Notes: a model not told the origin generated them from the sequence alone. A stretch of DNA of 64,000 nt from Cupriavidus pauculus (GCF_003854935.1 NZ_CP033969.1:2790001-2854000); one strand, 5' to 3'; positions 26,997 to 37,398 are shown, counted from the first letter of the stretch. Numbers and translations: made by a program.

Positions 26997-28922
26997 ATGC
27001 CAGCACACCCGATCATGTCCCGCTCTGCCCGCTCTCCCATGCCGCAGCGCGGCATTGGCGACGATGCCGCCTCCTACCGCACGCTGGTCGAAACGATCAG
27101 CGACTACGCCATCTTCTCGCTCGACGCCACCGGCCACGTGGCAAGCTGGAACGCCGGTGCCGCCCGCATCAAGGGCTACCAGCGCGACGAGATCATCGGC
27201 CAGCATTTCTCGCGTTTCTATACCGACGAGGCCAACGCCCGCAACTGGCCGGCCGTGGAGCTCGAAGCCGCCGCGCGGCTGGGCCGCTTCGAGGACGAAG
27301 GCTGGCGCGTGCGCAAGGACGGCACCCAGTTCTGGGCCAACGTCATCATCACCGCGCTGCGCGACGAGCACGGCAACCTGATCGGCTTCGGCAAGATCAC
27401 GCGCGACATGACCGAGCGGCGCCGCGCGGCCGAGGCGCTGCGCCAGAGCGAGGAAACCCTGCGCCTGCTTGTGGACAGCGTCAAGGACTACGCCATCTTC
27501 ATGCTCGACCCCGCCGGCCACATCATGAGCTGGAACGCGGGCGCGTCGTATATCAACGGCTACCGGCGCGACGAGATCGTCGGGCAGCATTTCTCGGTGT
27601 TCTACCCGCCCGACGACGTGGCCGCCGACAAGCCCGGGCGCGAGCTGGTCATCGCCCGCGAGCGGGGCCGCATCGAGGACGAAGGCTGGCGCATGCGCAA
27701 GGACGGCTCGCTGTACTGGGCCAACGTGACGATCACGGCCGTCTATGACGAATCCCGGCAGCTCCGCGGCTACGCCAAGGTCACGCGCGACATGAGCGAA
27801 CGCAAGCGGCTGGAGGAACTGGAACAATCGGAACGGCGCATGAACGAATTCCTGGCAACGCTTTCGCACGAACTGCGCAATCCGCTGGCGCCGATCCGCA
27901 ACGCGCTGACCGTGATGCAGATGCGCGCCGACGACCCCGAGGCCATGCAGAAAAGCGTGGGGCTGGTGGAGCGGCAGATGTCGCACCTGACCCGGCTCGT
28001 CGACGACCTGCTGGACGTGGGCCGCATCGCCGCCGGCAAGATCGACCTGCGGCTGGAGTCGGTGGACGCGCGCGAGATCATCGCGCTGGGCATCGAGGCG
28101 TCCGAGCCGGCGCTGGCCACCAAGGCCCAGACCGTCAGCGTGACCACCGACGCCTCGCCCATGCCGCTCTACGCCGACCGCACGCGGCTGAGCCAGGTGA
28201 TGCAGAACCTGCTGCTCAATGCGTCGAAGTTCTCGCAGCCGGGCTCGCAGATCGCCGTGTCGGCGTCGATCCGGATGCGCACGCTGGTGATCCAGGTGAT
28301 CGACCGCGGCCGCGGCATCTCGCCCACGGCGCTGGAATCGATCTTCAACCTGTTCGTGCAGGAAGACCGCCCCGGCAGCACCGCGCAGGGCGGGCTGGGC
28401 ATCGGGCTGTCGCTGTGCCGGTCGCTCGTGGAAATGCACGGCGGCTCCATCGCCGCCACCAGCGAGGGCCCCGGCCTGGGCGCCGCGTTCACGGTGCGGC
28501 TGCCGCTGGCGGCCACGTCGGAAACACCGGCCACGGGCGACGGCGACGGCGTCCACACCGGCCGCAAGCGCCGCGTGCTGCTGGTGGACGACAACCGCGA
28601 CGCCGCCGACAGCATGTCGATCCTGCTGGAAATGTCCGGCCACGAAGTGACCATCGCCTACGACGGCATGGAAGCCATCCACGCCGCCGCCCGCGTCCGC
28701 CCCGACGTGGCACTGATCGACCTGGCCATGCCCGGCATGGACGGCTTCGCGGTCATCCACGCGCTGCGCGGCATGCCCGCCTTGGCCAACACCCGCTACG
28801 TCGCCCTGACCGGCTTCGGCCAGGCCTCCGACCGCGAACAAACCAAGGCCGCCGGCTTCGACGTGCACCTGGTGAAACCGGTGGAGCTGGACTTGCTGCT
28901 GAAGGTGATGATGGGGGATTGA
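26997..28922 (+). CDS. PAS-PAS hybrid sensor histidine kinase with receiver domain
   Basis: About 641 residues from ATG 26997 (MPAHPIMSRSARS; ATG 27015 is possible). Order: PAS1 (about 25-140), PAS2 (about 150-265) closely similar to PAS1 ('DYAIF-LD-GHI-SWNAGA' occurs in both, suggesting internal duplication), HisKA with phospho-His in 'FLATLSHELRNP' (about 290), HATPase (about 395-505; 'NLLLNASKF', 'GLGIGLSLC'), and a C-terminal receiver with acceptor D575 and Lys in 'HLVKPVEL'. No membrane segments, so it is a cytosolic sensor. No cognate regulator gene lies alongside; the divergent Rieske gene is a possible target. Confidence 0.92.
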   Translation: MPAHPIMSRSARSPMPQRGIGDDAASYRTLVETISDYAIFSLDATGHVASWNAGAARIKGYQRDEIIGQHFSRFYTDEANARNWPAVELEAAARLGRFEDEGWRVRKDGTQFWANVIITALRDEHGNLIGFGKITRDMTERRRAAEALRQSEETLRLLVDSVKDYAIFMLDPAGHIMSWNAGASYINGYRRDEIVGQHFSVFYPPDDVAADKPGRELVIARERGRIEDEGWRMRKDGSLYWANVTITAVYDESRQLRGYAKVTRDMSERKRLEELEQSERRMNEFLATLSHELRNPLAPIRNALTVMQMRADDPEAMQKSVGLVERQMSHLTRLVDDLLDVGRIAAGKIDLRLESVDAREIIALGIEASEPALATKAQTVSVTTDASPMPLYADRTRLSQVMQNLLLNASKFSQPGSQIAVSASIRMRTLVIQVIDRGRGISPTALESIFNLFVQEDRPGSTAQGGLGIGLSLCRSLVEMHGGSIAATSEGPGLGAAFTVRLPLAATSETPATGDGDGVHTGRKRRVLLVDDNRDAADSMSILLEMSGHEVTIAYDGMEAIHAAARVRPDVALIDLAMPGMDGFAVIHALRGMPALANTRYVALTGFGQASDREQTKAAGFDVHLVKPVELDLLLKVMMGD

Positions 28923-28943
28923 GATGGGGCGGATGACGGGCTG

Positions 28944-29002
28944 GGCAATTTGCACCGCCCGGCCCTCTCCCCCGACCCCTCTCCCGCAACGCGGGAGAGG
29001 GG
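28944..29002. repeat. Composite palindromic repeat, right-half remnant (copy F)
   Basis: Contains only the end of the central block (GGGCAATTTGCACCGCCC), the CCCTCTCCCCC arm and the right hairpin (CCCCTCTCCCGC / GCGGGAGAGGGG). The left half is missing, so it is a truncated element. Confidence 0.8.
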
Positions 29003-29104
29003 AGCAAGACAGCGGGATATCGAGCGCTAAGCCTGATGCCGGCGATTGATGTCTCAAGACAGCGGGACATCGAGCTCGATGCCTGACGCCAGCGATTGTT
29101 GTCT

Positions 29105-29228
29105 CCCCTCTCCCGCCTGCGGGAGAGGGGCTGGGGGAGAGGGCGTTGAAGCTCTGCTTGCCGACAAGTCGCAATTTGAACCGCCCGGCCCTCTCCCCCG
29201 ACCCCTCTCCCGCAACGCGGGAGAGGGG
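29105..29228. repeat. Composite palindromic repeat, copy G
   Basis: Full copy of a second subtype: the left hairpin is CCCCTCTCCCGC-CT-GCGGGAGAGGGG instead of the ...CAC-AAC-GTG... form, and the centre reads GCTTGCCGACAAGTCGCAAT. Subtype differences show independent amplification here and at 22 kb. Confidence 0.87.
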
Positions 29229-29280
29229 AGAAAGACAGCGGGATATCGAGCGTTAAGGCGAATTCCCGCGACGGTGGTCT

Positions 29281-29404
29281 CCCCTCTCCCGCCTGCGGGA
29301 GAGGGGCTGGGGGAGAGGGCATCGAAGCTCTGCTTGCCGACAAGTCGCAATTTGAACCGCCCAGCCCTCTCCCCCGACCCCTCTCCCGCAACGCTGGAGA
29401 GGGC
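29281..29404. repeat. Composite palindromic repeat, copy H
   Basis: Second full copy of the G subtype. The last arm is mutated (GCTGGAGAGGGC), breaking the terminal palindrome. Tags AAGACAGCGGGATATCGAGC and CGATTGTTGTC-like sequences separate the copies. The rest of 28923-29440 holds no gene. Confidence 0.85.
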
Positions 29405-29440
29405 AGCAAGACAGCAGCAAATCCAGCCGCAGCCCCACCA

Positions 29441-30118
29441 TCACCCCCCCGGCAACCCCCACACCCGGCCATCGCCCACTACGTAGATCCGTTCCCCCTG
29501 CCCCGCGCGCACTGTCGCGTGGCCGGTGAACGCGCCGAACGCTGGCAGGATCATCCGCGTAGCGCCGACCACGAAGCATGGCAGCCGCAGCACGTCGCTG
29601 CCGCGGCCGCGCAGTACGCACGCCGGGTGCAAGTGGCCGGCCAGCACGTACCCGTCGGCCCGGGCGTCCGGTTCGTGGCACAGCGCGAACGGTGGGGCCA
29701 TCAGCGGTTCGCTGACCACCTCGAAGCCGAGTCCTTCGGGCGGATCGCCAGCATGGGTGTCGTGGTTGCCGCGCACCAGCGTGCAGCGGACCCGCGTCGG
29801 CAGCGCGCGGCGCCAGTCGTGCAGGGCCAGCACCACGGCGGCCGTGCGGGCGGCGCGGGCGTGCAGGAAATCGCCCAGGAAGACCAGGTCGCGGACCGGG
29901 TACTGGCGCGTCAGGTCCAGCAGCCGGCGCAGGTTGTCGGCCGTGGTGCCGTGCGGCACGGGCTGGCCGAGCGCGCGGAATGATGCGGCCTTGCCGATGT
30001 GGACGTCGGCCAGCATCAGCATCGCGGCGTCCGGCCACCAGACCGCGTGCTCGGGCAGCAGCCACAGCGTCTCGCCGGCCAGCCGCACGGCCTGGGCGCC
30101 TGCGTCTTCCGGGGTCAT
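29441..30118 (-). CDS. pdeM: Ligase-associated DNA damage response endonuclease PdeM
   Basis: 225-residue calcineurin-like metallophosphoesterase with the ordered metal motifs DVHIGK, GDFLHAR, GNHD and GHLHP. This compact form, encoded directly after a Lhr-type helicase and ATP-dependent ligase, is the PdeM family of the bacterial ligase-associated repair cluster. Its ATG overlaps the helicase stop (ATGA). Expected role: end processing of damaged DNA before sealing. It is the last gene of a five-gene minus-strand operon. Confidence 0.92.
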   Translation of the reverse strand: MTPEDAGAQAVRLAGETLWLLPEHAVWWPDAAMLMLADVHIGKAASFRALGQPVPHGTTADNLRRLLDLTRQYPVRDLVFLGDFLHARAARTAAVVLALHDWRRALPTRVRCTLVRGNHDTHAGDPPEGLGFEVVSEPLMAPPFALCHEPDARADGYVLAGHLHPACVLRGRGSDVLRLPCFVVGATRMILPAFGAFTGHATVRAGQGERIYVVGDGRVWGLPGG

Positions 30119-32805
30119 AGCAGCGGCAGCGGTTTCGACGGCTTGCGCGGGCGACGCGGCCGGCGCGGCCCGGCCGGGCCGGCGTGGTCGGCCATGCCGA
30201 ATTTCGCGGTGTCGGCCACGGTTGCGGCGTCCACGTCATGCATCGGGCCGCGATACTTGCCCGCCTCGGGCTCGGCGGCGGCCTGCTCCAGGTCGGCCAG
30301 CATCCGGGCGATACGGTCGGCCAGCTTCTCGGTGCTCAGTTTCTCGCGCAGGAACTCGACGATCAGTGGGAACGACAGCGGCGACGGCCGCCGCAGCGGG
30401 CGCAGGTCCAGTTCCAGCGCCGCCAGCCGCGCCAGCGTATCGGCCAGCCGGTGGGCGTCCAGTTCCTGCATCAGCACCTCGCGCTCGGCCTGGCCCAGCA
30501 GCAGGTTGTCCGGATCGTGCTTGCGGAACACCTCGTAGAACAGGCTCGACGATGCCTGCAACTGCCGCGCGCTGTGGTGCGCGCCCGGATAGCCCTGGAA
30601 GATCAGCCCCGCCACGCGGGCGATTTCCCGGAAACGCCGCAGCGACAGCTCGCCCGCGTTGAGGCTGCCCAGCACGTCGGCCGCCAGGTCGCGCTGCTGT
30701 TCCTCGGCCAGCACCTCGGGCAGCCAGCGGCCCCAGTCCAGCGGCGCCGACGCCAGCAGTTCCAGCCCATAGTCATTGACCGCCACCGAGAACGTCGCCG
30801 GCACCTTCTGCCCCAGCCGCCACGCCAGCAGGCTGCCCAGCCCCAGGTGGACCGACCGCCCCGCGAACGGGTACAGGAACAGGTGCCATCCCTCGCGCGA
30901 GTGCAGCGTCTCGGCCAGCAGCGTGCGGGGCGATGGCAGCGCCGACCAGCGCCCCTGCAGTTCGACGATGGGCGCGATCAGCGGCAGCTCCGGCGTGCTC
31001 GCGGGGTCCAGCCGGCCCGCCTGCACGTCGTCGAGCGTGGCGACGACGGCCTCGGCCAGCTCGGTCGACAGCGGCATCTTACCGCCGTTCCAGCGCGGCA
31101 CCGACGCCCGCTTGCCCGTGGCGCGGCGCACGAACGCCGTCATCTCCTGCACGCGCACCAGTTCCAGCAGCCGGCCGCCGAACAGGAAGCAGTCGCCCGG
31201 GGCCAGCCGCGCGATGAAGCCTTCCTCCACCGTGCCCAGCGACGCCCCGCCGCTGCCCGCCCGCGTCCAGAACCGCACCTGCATCGACGCATCGCTGACG
31301 ATGGTCCCCACGCTCATGCGATGGCGCCGCGCCAGCCGCGCGTCAGGCACGCGCCAGATGCCGTCGTCGTCGGGCATGGCGCGGCGGTAGTCGGGATAGG
31401 CCGACAGCGTCGGTCCGCCCTGCCGCACGAAATCCAGGCACCAGCGCCATTCGTCGTCGGTCAGCGCGCGGTAGGCCCAGGTCTGGCGCACCTCGTCCAG
31501 CAGCGCGTCGGCCGCAAAGCCGCCGCCCAGCGCCACGGTCACCAGGTGCTGCACCAGCACGTCGAGCGGCTTGTCGGGCGATTCGCGCGCCTCGATCCGC
31601 CCGGCCTCGATGGCGCGGCGGGCCGCCACCGCTTCGACCAGTTCCAGGCTGTGGGTCGGCACCACGGTCACGCGCGACGCCCGGCCCGGCGCGTGGCCCG
31701 ACCGCCCGGCCCGCTGCAGCAGCCGCGCCACGCCCTTGGGCGAGCCGATCTGCAGCACGCGCTCCACCGGCAGGAAGTCGACGCCCAGGTCCAGGCTGGA
31801 CGTGCAGACCACGGCCCGCAGCGCGCCGTTCTTGAGATTGACTTCGACCCACTCGCGCACGGCCCGGTCCAGCGAGCCATGGTGCAGCGCGATCTGGCCG
31901 GCCCATTCCGGCCGCGCGTCCAGCAGCGCCTGGTACCAGAGTTCGGCCTGCGAGCGCGTGTTCAGGAATACCAGCGTGGTGCTGCTCTCGTCCAGCTCGC
32001 GCACCACGTGCGGCAGCATCGACAGGCCAAGATGCCCGGCCCACGGAAAGCGCCCGGCGCGGTCCGGCAGCAGCGTATCGACGATCAGCGTCTTGGGCGT
32101 GTGGCCGTGCACCAGCGTCCGCCTGGCCTCGGGCACGCCGGCCAGCAGCACGTCGCGCGCATGGTCCAGGTTGCCAAGCGTGGCCGACAGCCCCCAGACG
32201 CGCAGGTCGGGCTGCCAGCGGTGCAGCCGCGCCAGCGCCAACTGCACCTGCACGCCGCGCTTGCTGCCGATCAGTTCGTGCCATTCGTCGACGACCACCA
32301 GCCGCACGCGGCCCAGCGTCTCGCGGGCATCGGCGCGGGTCAGCAGCAGCGACAGGCTCTCGGGCGTGGTGACCAGCGCGGTCGGCAGCCGGCGCGCCTG
32401 CGCGGCGCGCTCGCTGCTGCCCGTGTCGCCGGTGCGAAGCTGCACGGTCCAGTCGAGTCCCAGTTCGGCCAGCGGTGCCTGCAGCGCGCGCGTGGTATCG
32501 GCGGCCAGCGCACGCATCGGCGTCAGCCACAGCACGGTCAGCCCGGGCGGCGCGGCGCCGGCGCGGGCCGGCGGCTCGGCAAAGGCCAGCAAGGCGCCCA
32601 GCCAGGCGGCGTAGGTCTTGCCGGTGCCGGTGGTGGCGTGCAGCAGCCCGCTCTGGCCACGGACGATGGCGTCCCAGACTTCGCGCTGGAACGCGAACGG
32701 TTCCCAGTTGCGGGCCGCGAACAACGCCGGCAGCGATTCCGCGACGGGCGGCGCCGGCGTGAAAGACGGGTCCGCCGCCGGGCGGGCAGGCTTGCGGGGG
32801 GTCAT
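30115..32805 (-). CDS. Ligase-associated DEXH-box helicase (Lhr-like)
   Basis: 896 residues from the ATG overlapping the ligase stop. SF2 motifs are in order: Walker A '[11 protein letters not shown]' (about 60), '[18 protein letters not shown]' (Ia), motif II D-E-W-H, 'WGLSATLGN' (III), '[19 protein letters not shown]' (IV), '[38 protein letters not shown]' (V/VI), followed by the long Lhr-core winged-helix/accessory C-terminus. It unwinds or translocates on DNA in a repair pathway with the adjacent ligase and nucleases. Motif II reads DEWH rather than DEVH/DEIH, a conservative change seen in this family. Confidence 0.93.
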   Translation of the reverse strand: MTPRKPARPAADPSFTPAPPVAESLPALFAARNWEPFAFQREVWDAIVRGQSGLLHATTGTGKTYAAWLGALLAFAEPPARAGAAPPGLTVLWLTPMRALAADTTRALQAPLAELGLDWTVQLRTGDTGSSERAAQARRLPTALVTTPESLSLLLTRADARETLGRVRLVVVDEWHELIGSKRGVQVQLALARLHRWQPDLRVWGLSATLGNLDHARDVLLAGVPEARRTLVHGHTPKTLIVDTLLPDRAGRFPWAGHLGLSMLPHVVRELDESSTTLVFLNTRSQAELWYQALLDARPEWAGQIALHHGSLDRAVREWVEVNLKNGALRAVVCTSSLDLGVDFLPVERVLQIGSPKGVARLLQRAGRSGHAPGRASRVTVVPTHSLELVEAVAARRAIEAGRIEARESPDKPLDVLVQHLVTVALGGGFAADALLDEVRQTWAYRALTDDEWRWCLDFVRQGGPTLSAYPDYRRAMPDDDGIWRVPDARLARRHRMSVGTIVSDASMQVRFWTRAGSGGASLGTVEEGFIARLAPGDCFLFGGRLLELVRVQEMTAFVRRATGKRASVPRWNGGKMPLSTELAEAVVATLDDVQAGRLDPASTPELPLIAPIVELQGRWSALPSPRTLLAETLHSREGWHLFLYPFAGRSVHLGLGSLLAWRLGQKVPATFSVAVNDYGLELLASAPLDWGRWLPEVLAEEQQRDLAADVLGSLNAGELSLRRFREIARVAGLIFQGYPGAHHSARQLQASSSLFYEVFRKHDPDNLLLGQAEREVLMQELDAHRLADTLARLAALELDLRPLRRPSPLSFPLIVEFLREKLSTEKLADRIARMLADLEQAAAEPEAGKYRGPMHDVDAATVADTAKFGMADHAGPAGPRRPRRPRKPSKPLPLL

Positions 32806-34469
32806 GCGGCGTCCTTGGCTGGGGCCGGCGGCAGCATCGCTTCCAGCGTGGCCAGCGTGTCGGCCTCTTCCACGGGCTTGTCGGTGCGCCAGCGCAGCAT
32901 CCGCGGAAAACGCACCGCGATGCCGCTCTTGTGCCGGCCGCTGCGCCCGATGCCTTCGAAGCCCAGCTCGAAGACCTGCGTCGGCGTGACGCTGCGCACC
33001 GGGCCGAACGATTCCACGGTGGTGCGCCGCACGATGGCGTCCACCTCGCGCATCTCGGCATCGGTCAGCCCCGAGTACGCCTTGGCGAACGGCACCAGCG
33101 CGCGGTCCGGCGTGCCGGGCGGCGCGTTCCAGACCGCGAACGTGAAATCGGTGTACAGGCTGGCGCGCCGGCCGTGGCCGCGCTGGGCGTAGATCAGCAC
33201 GGCGTCGACGGTATAGGGGTCGATCTTCCACTTCCACCAGATGCCGACGTCGCGCGTGCGGCCGGCCCCGTAGGCGGCGTCGGCGGCCTTGAGCATGAAG
33301 CCTTCCACGCCCAGCTCGCGCGAGGTCTCGCGCAGCCGGGCGAAGTGCGGCCAGTCGTCGGCCTCTACCAGCGGGCTCAGTTCCAGCGCGGGGTGGATGT
33401 GCGCGGCCACCACGCGCTCCAGTTGCGCGCGGCGCTCGGCCTGCGGGCGGGCGCGCCAGTCCTCGCCCTGCCATTCCAGCAGGTCGTAGGCCATCAGGAT
33501 GGCCGGCGCGTCACGCAGCAGCCGGGCGCCCACGGTCTTGCGGCCAATCCGTTGCTGCAGCAGGCCAAACGGCTGCACGCGGCCGTCAATCCAGACGATG
33601 ATCTCGCCGTCGATCACGGTGCCCTCGGGCAGCGTGCCGGCGGCTTCGGCCAGTTCCGGAAAGCGGTCGGTAATCAGTTCCTCGCCGCGCGACCAGAGCC
33701 ACGACTGGCCCTGGCGCCGCACCATCTGCGCGCGGATGCCGTCCCACTTCCATTCCACCAGCCAGCGGCCCGGCGCGCCCAGCAGCGTGTCGAATTCATC
33801 GACCGGGGCCTGCAGCGGATGGGCCAGGAAGAACGGGTACGGCTGGCCGCCGCGCGGCAGCGTGGCGCCCTCGCCGGTGTCCGGCGCCACCAGCGCCTGG
33901 AACCGCTCGGGCGTGGGCCGCAGGGCAATGTCGGTGTAGCCGACCAGCCGCTCGGCCACGCGCTTGGGATCGATGCCGGCCACTTCGCCCAGCGCGCGCG
34001 TGACCAGCAGCTTCGACACCCCCACGCGGAAGCTGCCCGTGATCAGCTTGAACAGCACCAGCCGGCCGCGCGCGTCCAGCGGCCGCCACAGCGCGTCCAG
34101 CGCCGCCGCCTGCACGTCGGGCGGCTGGCCGCGCAGCGGCAGCAGGCGCTGCTCGACCCATTCGGCCAGCCCGGCCGTATCGACATGCTCGGCATCGGGC
34201 AGCAGCAGCGCGATGGTCTCGGCCAGGTCGCCCACGGCCTGGTAGCTTTCCTCGAACAGCCATTCGGGCAGCGCCGCGGCGCGCTGGGCCAGCTCGCGCA
34301 GCGCGGCCACGGGCACGATCTGGCGCGGCTTGCCACCGGCCAGGAAGTAGACGGCCCAGGCCGCATCGGCTGGCGGCGCCCGGTGGAAATAGGCGGCCAG
34401 CGCGGCCAGCTTGGCCTTGCTGGACGTGGTGCCGTCCAGTTCGCTGTACAGGTCGGCAAACGCCTTCAT
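32802..34469 (-). CDS. ATP-dependent DNA ligase (ligase-associated cluster)
   Basis: 555 residues: an N-terminal helical DNA-binding domain (about 1-190), adenylation domain with nucleotidyl-lysine motif '[12 protein letters not shown]' (K-W-D-G), motif IV '[11 protein letters not shown]', motif V 'GVEGFMLKA...WWKWKID', and a C-terminal OB domain (about 430-540). These ATP ligases of bacteria are distinct from replicative NAD ligase and act in accessory repair. Gene ends overlap both neighbours (ATGA), so exonuclease, ligase, helicase and PdeM are translationally coupled. Confidence 0.93.
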   Translation of the reverse strand: MKAFADLYSELDGTTSSKAKLAALAAYFHRAPPADAAWAVYFLAGGKPRQIVPVAALRELAQRAAALPEWLFEESYQAVGDLAETIALLLPDAEHVDTAGLAEWVEQRLLPLRGQPPDVQAAALDALWRPLDARGRLVLFKLITGSFRVGVSKLLVTRALGEVAGIDPKRVAERLVGYTDIALRPTPERFQALVAPDTGEGATLPRGGQPYPFFLAHPLQAPVDEFDTLLGAPGRWLVEWKWDGIRAQMVRRQGQSWLWSRGEELITDRFPELAEAAGTLPEGTVIDGEIIVWIDGRVQPFGLLQQRIGRKTVGARLLRDAPAILMAYDLLEWQGEDWRARPQAERRAQLERVVAAHIHPALELSPLVEADDWPHFARLRETSRELGVEGFMLKAADAAYGAGRTRDVGIWWKWKIDPYTVDAVLIYAQRGHGRRASLYTDFTFAVWNAPPGTPDRALVPFAKAYSGLTDAEMREVDAIVRRTTVESFGPVRSVTPTQVFELGFEGIGRSGRHKSGIAVRFPRMLRWRTDKPVEEADTLATLEAMLPPAPAKDAA

Positions 34470-35572
34470 GCCGCGCCCTCCCCGGCCTCCGGCTGGCTCG
34501 ACTGGCTTGGCTCGCGCTGCTCCATCGGCTCGGCGGCGGCGCCGGTGGCGTCGTCGTCATCGCCGAATTCGGTGCGAAAGCCCTGGGCGTCCAGCCCCTG
34601 CTCGCACAGGTAGCGGACCATCACGGGCACGTTGCCGTGCGTCACGATCACGCGCTGGGCGCCGGTGGCGCCGATGGCCGACAGCAGGCCCGGCCAGTCG
34701 GCATGGTCGGACAGCGCGAAGCCGCGATCCACGCCCCGGCGGCGCCGGGTGCCGCGCAACTGCATCCAGCCGCTGGCAAAGGCGTCGGACGCATCGCCAA
34801 AGCGGCGCAGCCAGGTGGAGCGCTGGGCCGACGGCGGCGCCACGACCAGCGCGCGCCGCAGGGCCGGGCTGCGCGCGGGCAGATCGGCCGTGGTCATGGT
34901 GGGCGGCAGCGCCACGCCGGCGTCGGCATAAGCGCGTGTCAGGCTGGTCATCGCCCCGTGCAGCACGATGGAGCCCGGCATGGCCAGGTCCGCCCCGGCG
35001 TGGCGCAGCAGCCCGTGCAGCAGCCGCTGCGCCTTGCCGAACGCATAGCAATAGAGCACGCTGGCACGCCCGGCTGCCGCGTTGGCCTGCCACCAGTCGA
35101 AGACCTCGGCCATCAGCGTGGCCTGGCGCTGCCAGCGGTAGATCGGCAGGCCGAACGTGCTTTCGGTGATGAAGGTGTCGCAGCGCACGGGCTCGAACGC
35201 GTCGCAGGTGCCGTCGAACTCGACCTTGTAGTCGCCGGACGCCACCCAGACCCGCCCGCCGTGTTCGAGCCGCACCTGCGCCGATCCCAGCACATGGCCG
35301 GCCGGATGCAGGCTCAGCGTGACGCCGTGGTGGGTAATGCGCTGGCCGTACGGCAGCGTGTCCAGCGTGATGCCGGGCAGCCGGGCCAGCAGCACGCCCC
35401 GGCCGGGCGCGGCGCACAGGTAGCTGCCGTGGCCAAACCGGGCGTGGTCCGAATGGGCGTGGGTGATGACGGCGCGCGCCACCGGCCGCCAGGGATCGAT
35501 ATAGAAGTCGCCGGGCGGGCAGTACAGCCCCTCCGGCCTTGCCACGATCAGGTCTGAAGCCATCTCCGCCAT
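34466..35572 (-). CDS. Ligase-associated DNA damage response exonuclease (metallo-beta-lactamase fold)
   Basis: 368 residues with the MBL motif T-H-A-H-S-D-H (about 37-43) and beta-CASP-like region, followed by 'GFALSDHADWPGLL' and 'VIVTHGN', as in SNM1/Pso2-like nucleases. The last 35 residues are acidic and Gln/Ser/Glu-rich, probably disordered. ATG 35572 or 35563 may be used. First enzyme of the repair operon, it would trim or hydrolyse damaged DNA ends for the ligase. Confidence 0.92.
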   Translation of the reverse strand: MAEMASDLIVARPEGLYCPPGDFYIDPWRPVARAVITHAHSDHARFGHGSYLCAAPGRGVLLARLPGITLDTLPYGQRITHHGVTLSLHPAGHVLGSAQVRLEHGGRVWVASGDYKVEFDGTCDAFEPVRCDTFITESTFGLPIYRWQRQATLMAEVFDWWQANAAAGRASVLYCYAFGKAQRLLHGLLRHAGADLAMPGSIVLHGAMTSLTRAYADAGVALPPTMTTADLPARSPALRRALVVAPPSAQRSTWLRRFGDASDAFASGWMQLRGTRRRRGVDRGFALSDHADWPGLLSAIGATGAQRVIVTHGNVPVMVRYLCEQGLDAQGFRTEFGDDDDATGAAAEPMEQREPSQSSQPEAGEGAA

Positions 35573-35588
35573 GTTCCCGACCAGCCGG

Positions 35589-35891
35589 CTAGCCCGGCGC
35601 GCCCTCCCGGTCCGCCTTGCCGCCCTGCCGGGCGCGCTCGGCCTTGTCCGCCTTGGCCTGGCCGCGGATGTTCAGCACCGCCAGCGCAAACTGCAGCACC
35701 ACCAGCGCCCAGGCGCCGGTGTGCCAGCCCCAGCCCACCCACATCGCGTTGCTGACCAGGAAGCACCAGAACCCGGCCTTGCGGCGGCCCGCCGACTCGC
35801 TGCCGACCAGCCATGTCGCCAGCACCGTGATGGCCATCGCCGGCCATTGCAGTACGTCCAACCAGTCCAAGCTCGCCCCTCCCCCGAACAC
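35589..35891 (-). CDS. Small membrane protein upstream of the repair operon
   Basis: 100 residues with three hydrophobic helices (about 12-30, 40-57, 58-76; 'VLATWLVGSES', 'GFWCFLVSNAMWVGWGWHTGAWALVVLQFALAVLNIRG') and a charged Lys/Arg/Asp tail. The Trp/Gly-rich 'S-N-x-x-W-x-x-W-G-W' helix pair recalls small SWEET/PnuC-like bundles. Codon use fits a real gene. It sits 16 bases upstream of the exonuclease on the same strand and probably shares its transcript; a functional link to repair is not evident. Confidence 0.7.
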   Translation of the reverse strand: MFGGGASLDWLDVLQWPAMAITVLATWLVGSESAGRRKAGFWCFLVSNAMWVGWGWHTGAWALVVLQFALAVLNIRGQAKADKAERARQGGKADREGAPG

Positions 35892-36069
35892 CGTGTCCTG
35901 CCCGATGCTCCCAGCCTAGGGCGCGCCGGCCGGACGCGGCAGCCGGGCCAATCCCGTTCCGGTGTCGGCGGTTTCTCACAGCCGGGCCGGCGCCGGTTAC
36001 TATCGACATCGCAATATGCTTAATTTTGATCCGCCGTCAATCAGCCGCCCGCCGATAGTGTGAGCTATC

Positions 36070-36093
36070 AATCTCTCCTAGAATGGGGAGATT
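36070..36093. promoter_or_regulatory. Inverted repeat upstream of the stressosome operon
   Basis: AATCTCTCC and GGGGAGATT form a near-perfect 9-bp inverted repeat around TAGAAT, which resembles a -10 hexamer (36079-36084). It is a candidate operator overlapping a promoter, 75 bases before the rsbR ATG. No convincing -35 was found. Confidence 0.35.
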
Positions 36094-36166
36094 CATCTCC
36101 GGCCGGCGCGGTCCTTGCGTCGGCCATATTCCATCCATCCGAGCCAACCCATCTGAGCAACTGCCC

Positions 36167-37018
36167 ATGCGCACCGAAAACCAGCGTCTTGCCGACCTCC
36201 TGCGTCAGGAACAAGACACCATCATGCGTGGCTGGACCGAGGAGTACCACATCTATGCCGAAGGCCGCGGCCTGACGCAGAACGTGGCGATCGAACAGCA
36301 GGGCATCCTCCGCGCCCTGGACGCCGGGCTGCGGGCGAACGGCGAACCGGGCAACTTCAGCGCCGGCGCCTGGACCGAACTGCGCGAGGCGCTGGCCGCG
36401 CTGTCGCGCAACCGCGCGGCACAGGGCGAGACGGCCGACGTGACGAGCGGCTTCGTGCTGGCGCTCAAGCGGCCCATCTTCGACGCGCTGCAGCGCCAGT
36501 CGAGCGGCGTGGAAGGCCAGATCGACGTGATCTGGCTGATGTCGTCGCTGGCCGACCGCATGGCGCAGTGGACCGTTTCCACCTACCAGAAGACGCGCGA
36601 GGACATCATCGTGCGCCAGCAGCACGAGCTGATGGAGCTGTCCACGCCCGTGATCAAGCTCTGGGACGGCGTGCTGGCGGTGCCCGTGATCGGCACGCTG
36701 GACAGCAGCCGCGCCCAGATCGTGATGGAAACGCTGCTCGAACGGCTGGTGGAAACCGGCTCGGCGCTGGCCATCATCGACATCACCGGCGTGCCCACCG
36801 TGGACACGCTGGTGGCCCAGCACCTGATGAAGACCGTCACGGCCATCCGCCTGATGGGCGCGGAGAGCATCATCAGCGGCATCCGGCCGCAGATTGCGCA
36901 GACCATCGTGCACCTGGGCATCGACCTGCAGGGAATCATCACCAAATCGACGCTGGCCGACGCGCTGGGCACCGCCATGCGCATGTCCGGTCACATCGTG
37001 TCCCGCAACGCCAACTGA
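36167..37018 (+). CDS. rsbR: Stressosome sensor protein RsbR-like (STAS domain)
   Basis: About 283 residues from ATG 36167 (MRTENQRLADLLRQEQDTIM). The N-terminal helical sensor domain (about 1-150) is not a recognisable globin. The C-terminal STAS domain (about 165-280) keeps the two regulatory threonine contexts, 'TGVPTVDT' and 'GIRPQIAQTIVHLGIDL', corresponding to the RsbT phosphorylation sites of RsbR. RsbR and RsbS assemble the stressosome shell that sequesters RsbT until stress. RsbS follows 17 bases later. An upstream in-frame ATG at 36083 would add 28 residues that overlap the promoter region. Confidence 0.9.
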   Translation: MRTENQRLADLLRQEQDTIMRGWTEEYHIYAEGRGLTQNVAIEQQGILRALDAGLRANGEPGNFSAGAWTELREALAALSRNRAAQGETADVTSGFVLALKRPIFDALQRQSSGVEGQIDVIWLMSSLADRMAQWTVSTYQKTREDIIVRQQHELMELSTPVIKLWDGVLAVPVIGTLDSSRAQIVMETLLERLVETGSALAIIDITGVPTVDTLVAQHLMKTVTAIRLMGAESIISGIRPQIAQTIVHLGIDLQGIITKSTLADALGTAMRMSGHIVSRNAN

Positions 37019-37035
37019 TCGCCGCCACCCCTGCC

Positions 37036-37398
37036 ATGGAACGCATTCCAATCTTGCGGATGGGCAAGAACCTGCTCGTGACCATCCAGATCGACATGCA
37101 GGACCAGACGGCCCTGCAGCTTCAGGAAGACCTGGCGACGATGGTCGAGAAATCCGGCGCGCACGGCGTGCTGATCGACGTCTCGGCGCTGGAAATGGTC
37201 GACTCGTTCATCGGCCGCATGCTGGTGAGCATCTCGGACATCAGCCGTATTCTCGGCGCCACCACGGTCGTGGTCGGCATCCGCCCCGCCGTGGCCATCA
37301 CGCTGGTAGAGCTGGGCCTGTCGCTCGGCGGCGTGAAGACCGCGCTCAACGTGGAGCGCGGGATGGCGATGCTGGATGCCGCCGCGCAGGTGGCCTGA
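37036..37398 (+). CDS. rsbS: Stressosome scaffold protein RsbS (single STAS domain)
   Basis: 120 residues, only a STAS domain. The phosphorylatable serine is retained in 'IDVSALEMVDSFIGRML', the equivalent of Ser59 in the Bacillus protein, followed by the 'GIRPAVAITLVELGL' helix. Phosphorylation of this Ser by RsbT releases the kinase from the complex. The rsbT start follows one base after the stop. Confidence 0.93.
   Translation: MERIPILRMGKNLLVTIQIDMQDQTALQLQEDLATMVEKSGAHGVLIDVSALEMVDSFIGRMLVSISDISRILGATTVVVGIRPAVAITLVELGLSLGGVKTALNVERGMAMLDAAAQVA

Noticed and set aside
30184-33192. 1002-codon plus-strand open frame opposite the Lhr-like helicase
   Set aside because: High-GC antisense shadow; the composition (Arg/Gln/His/Ala-rich) is artefactual and the helicase frame has ordered SF2 motifs.
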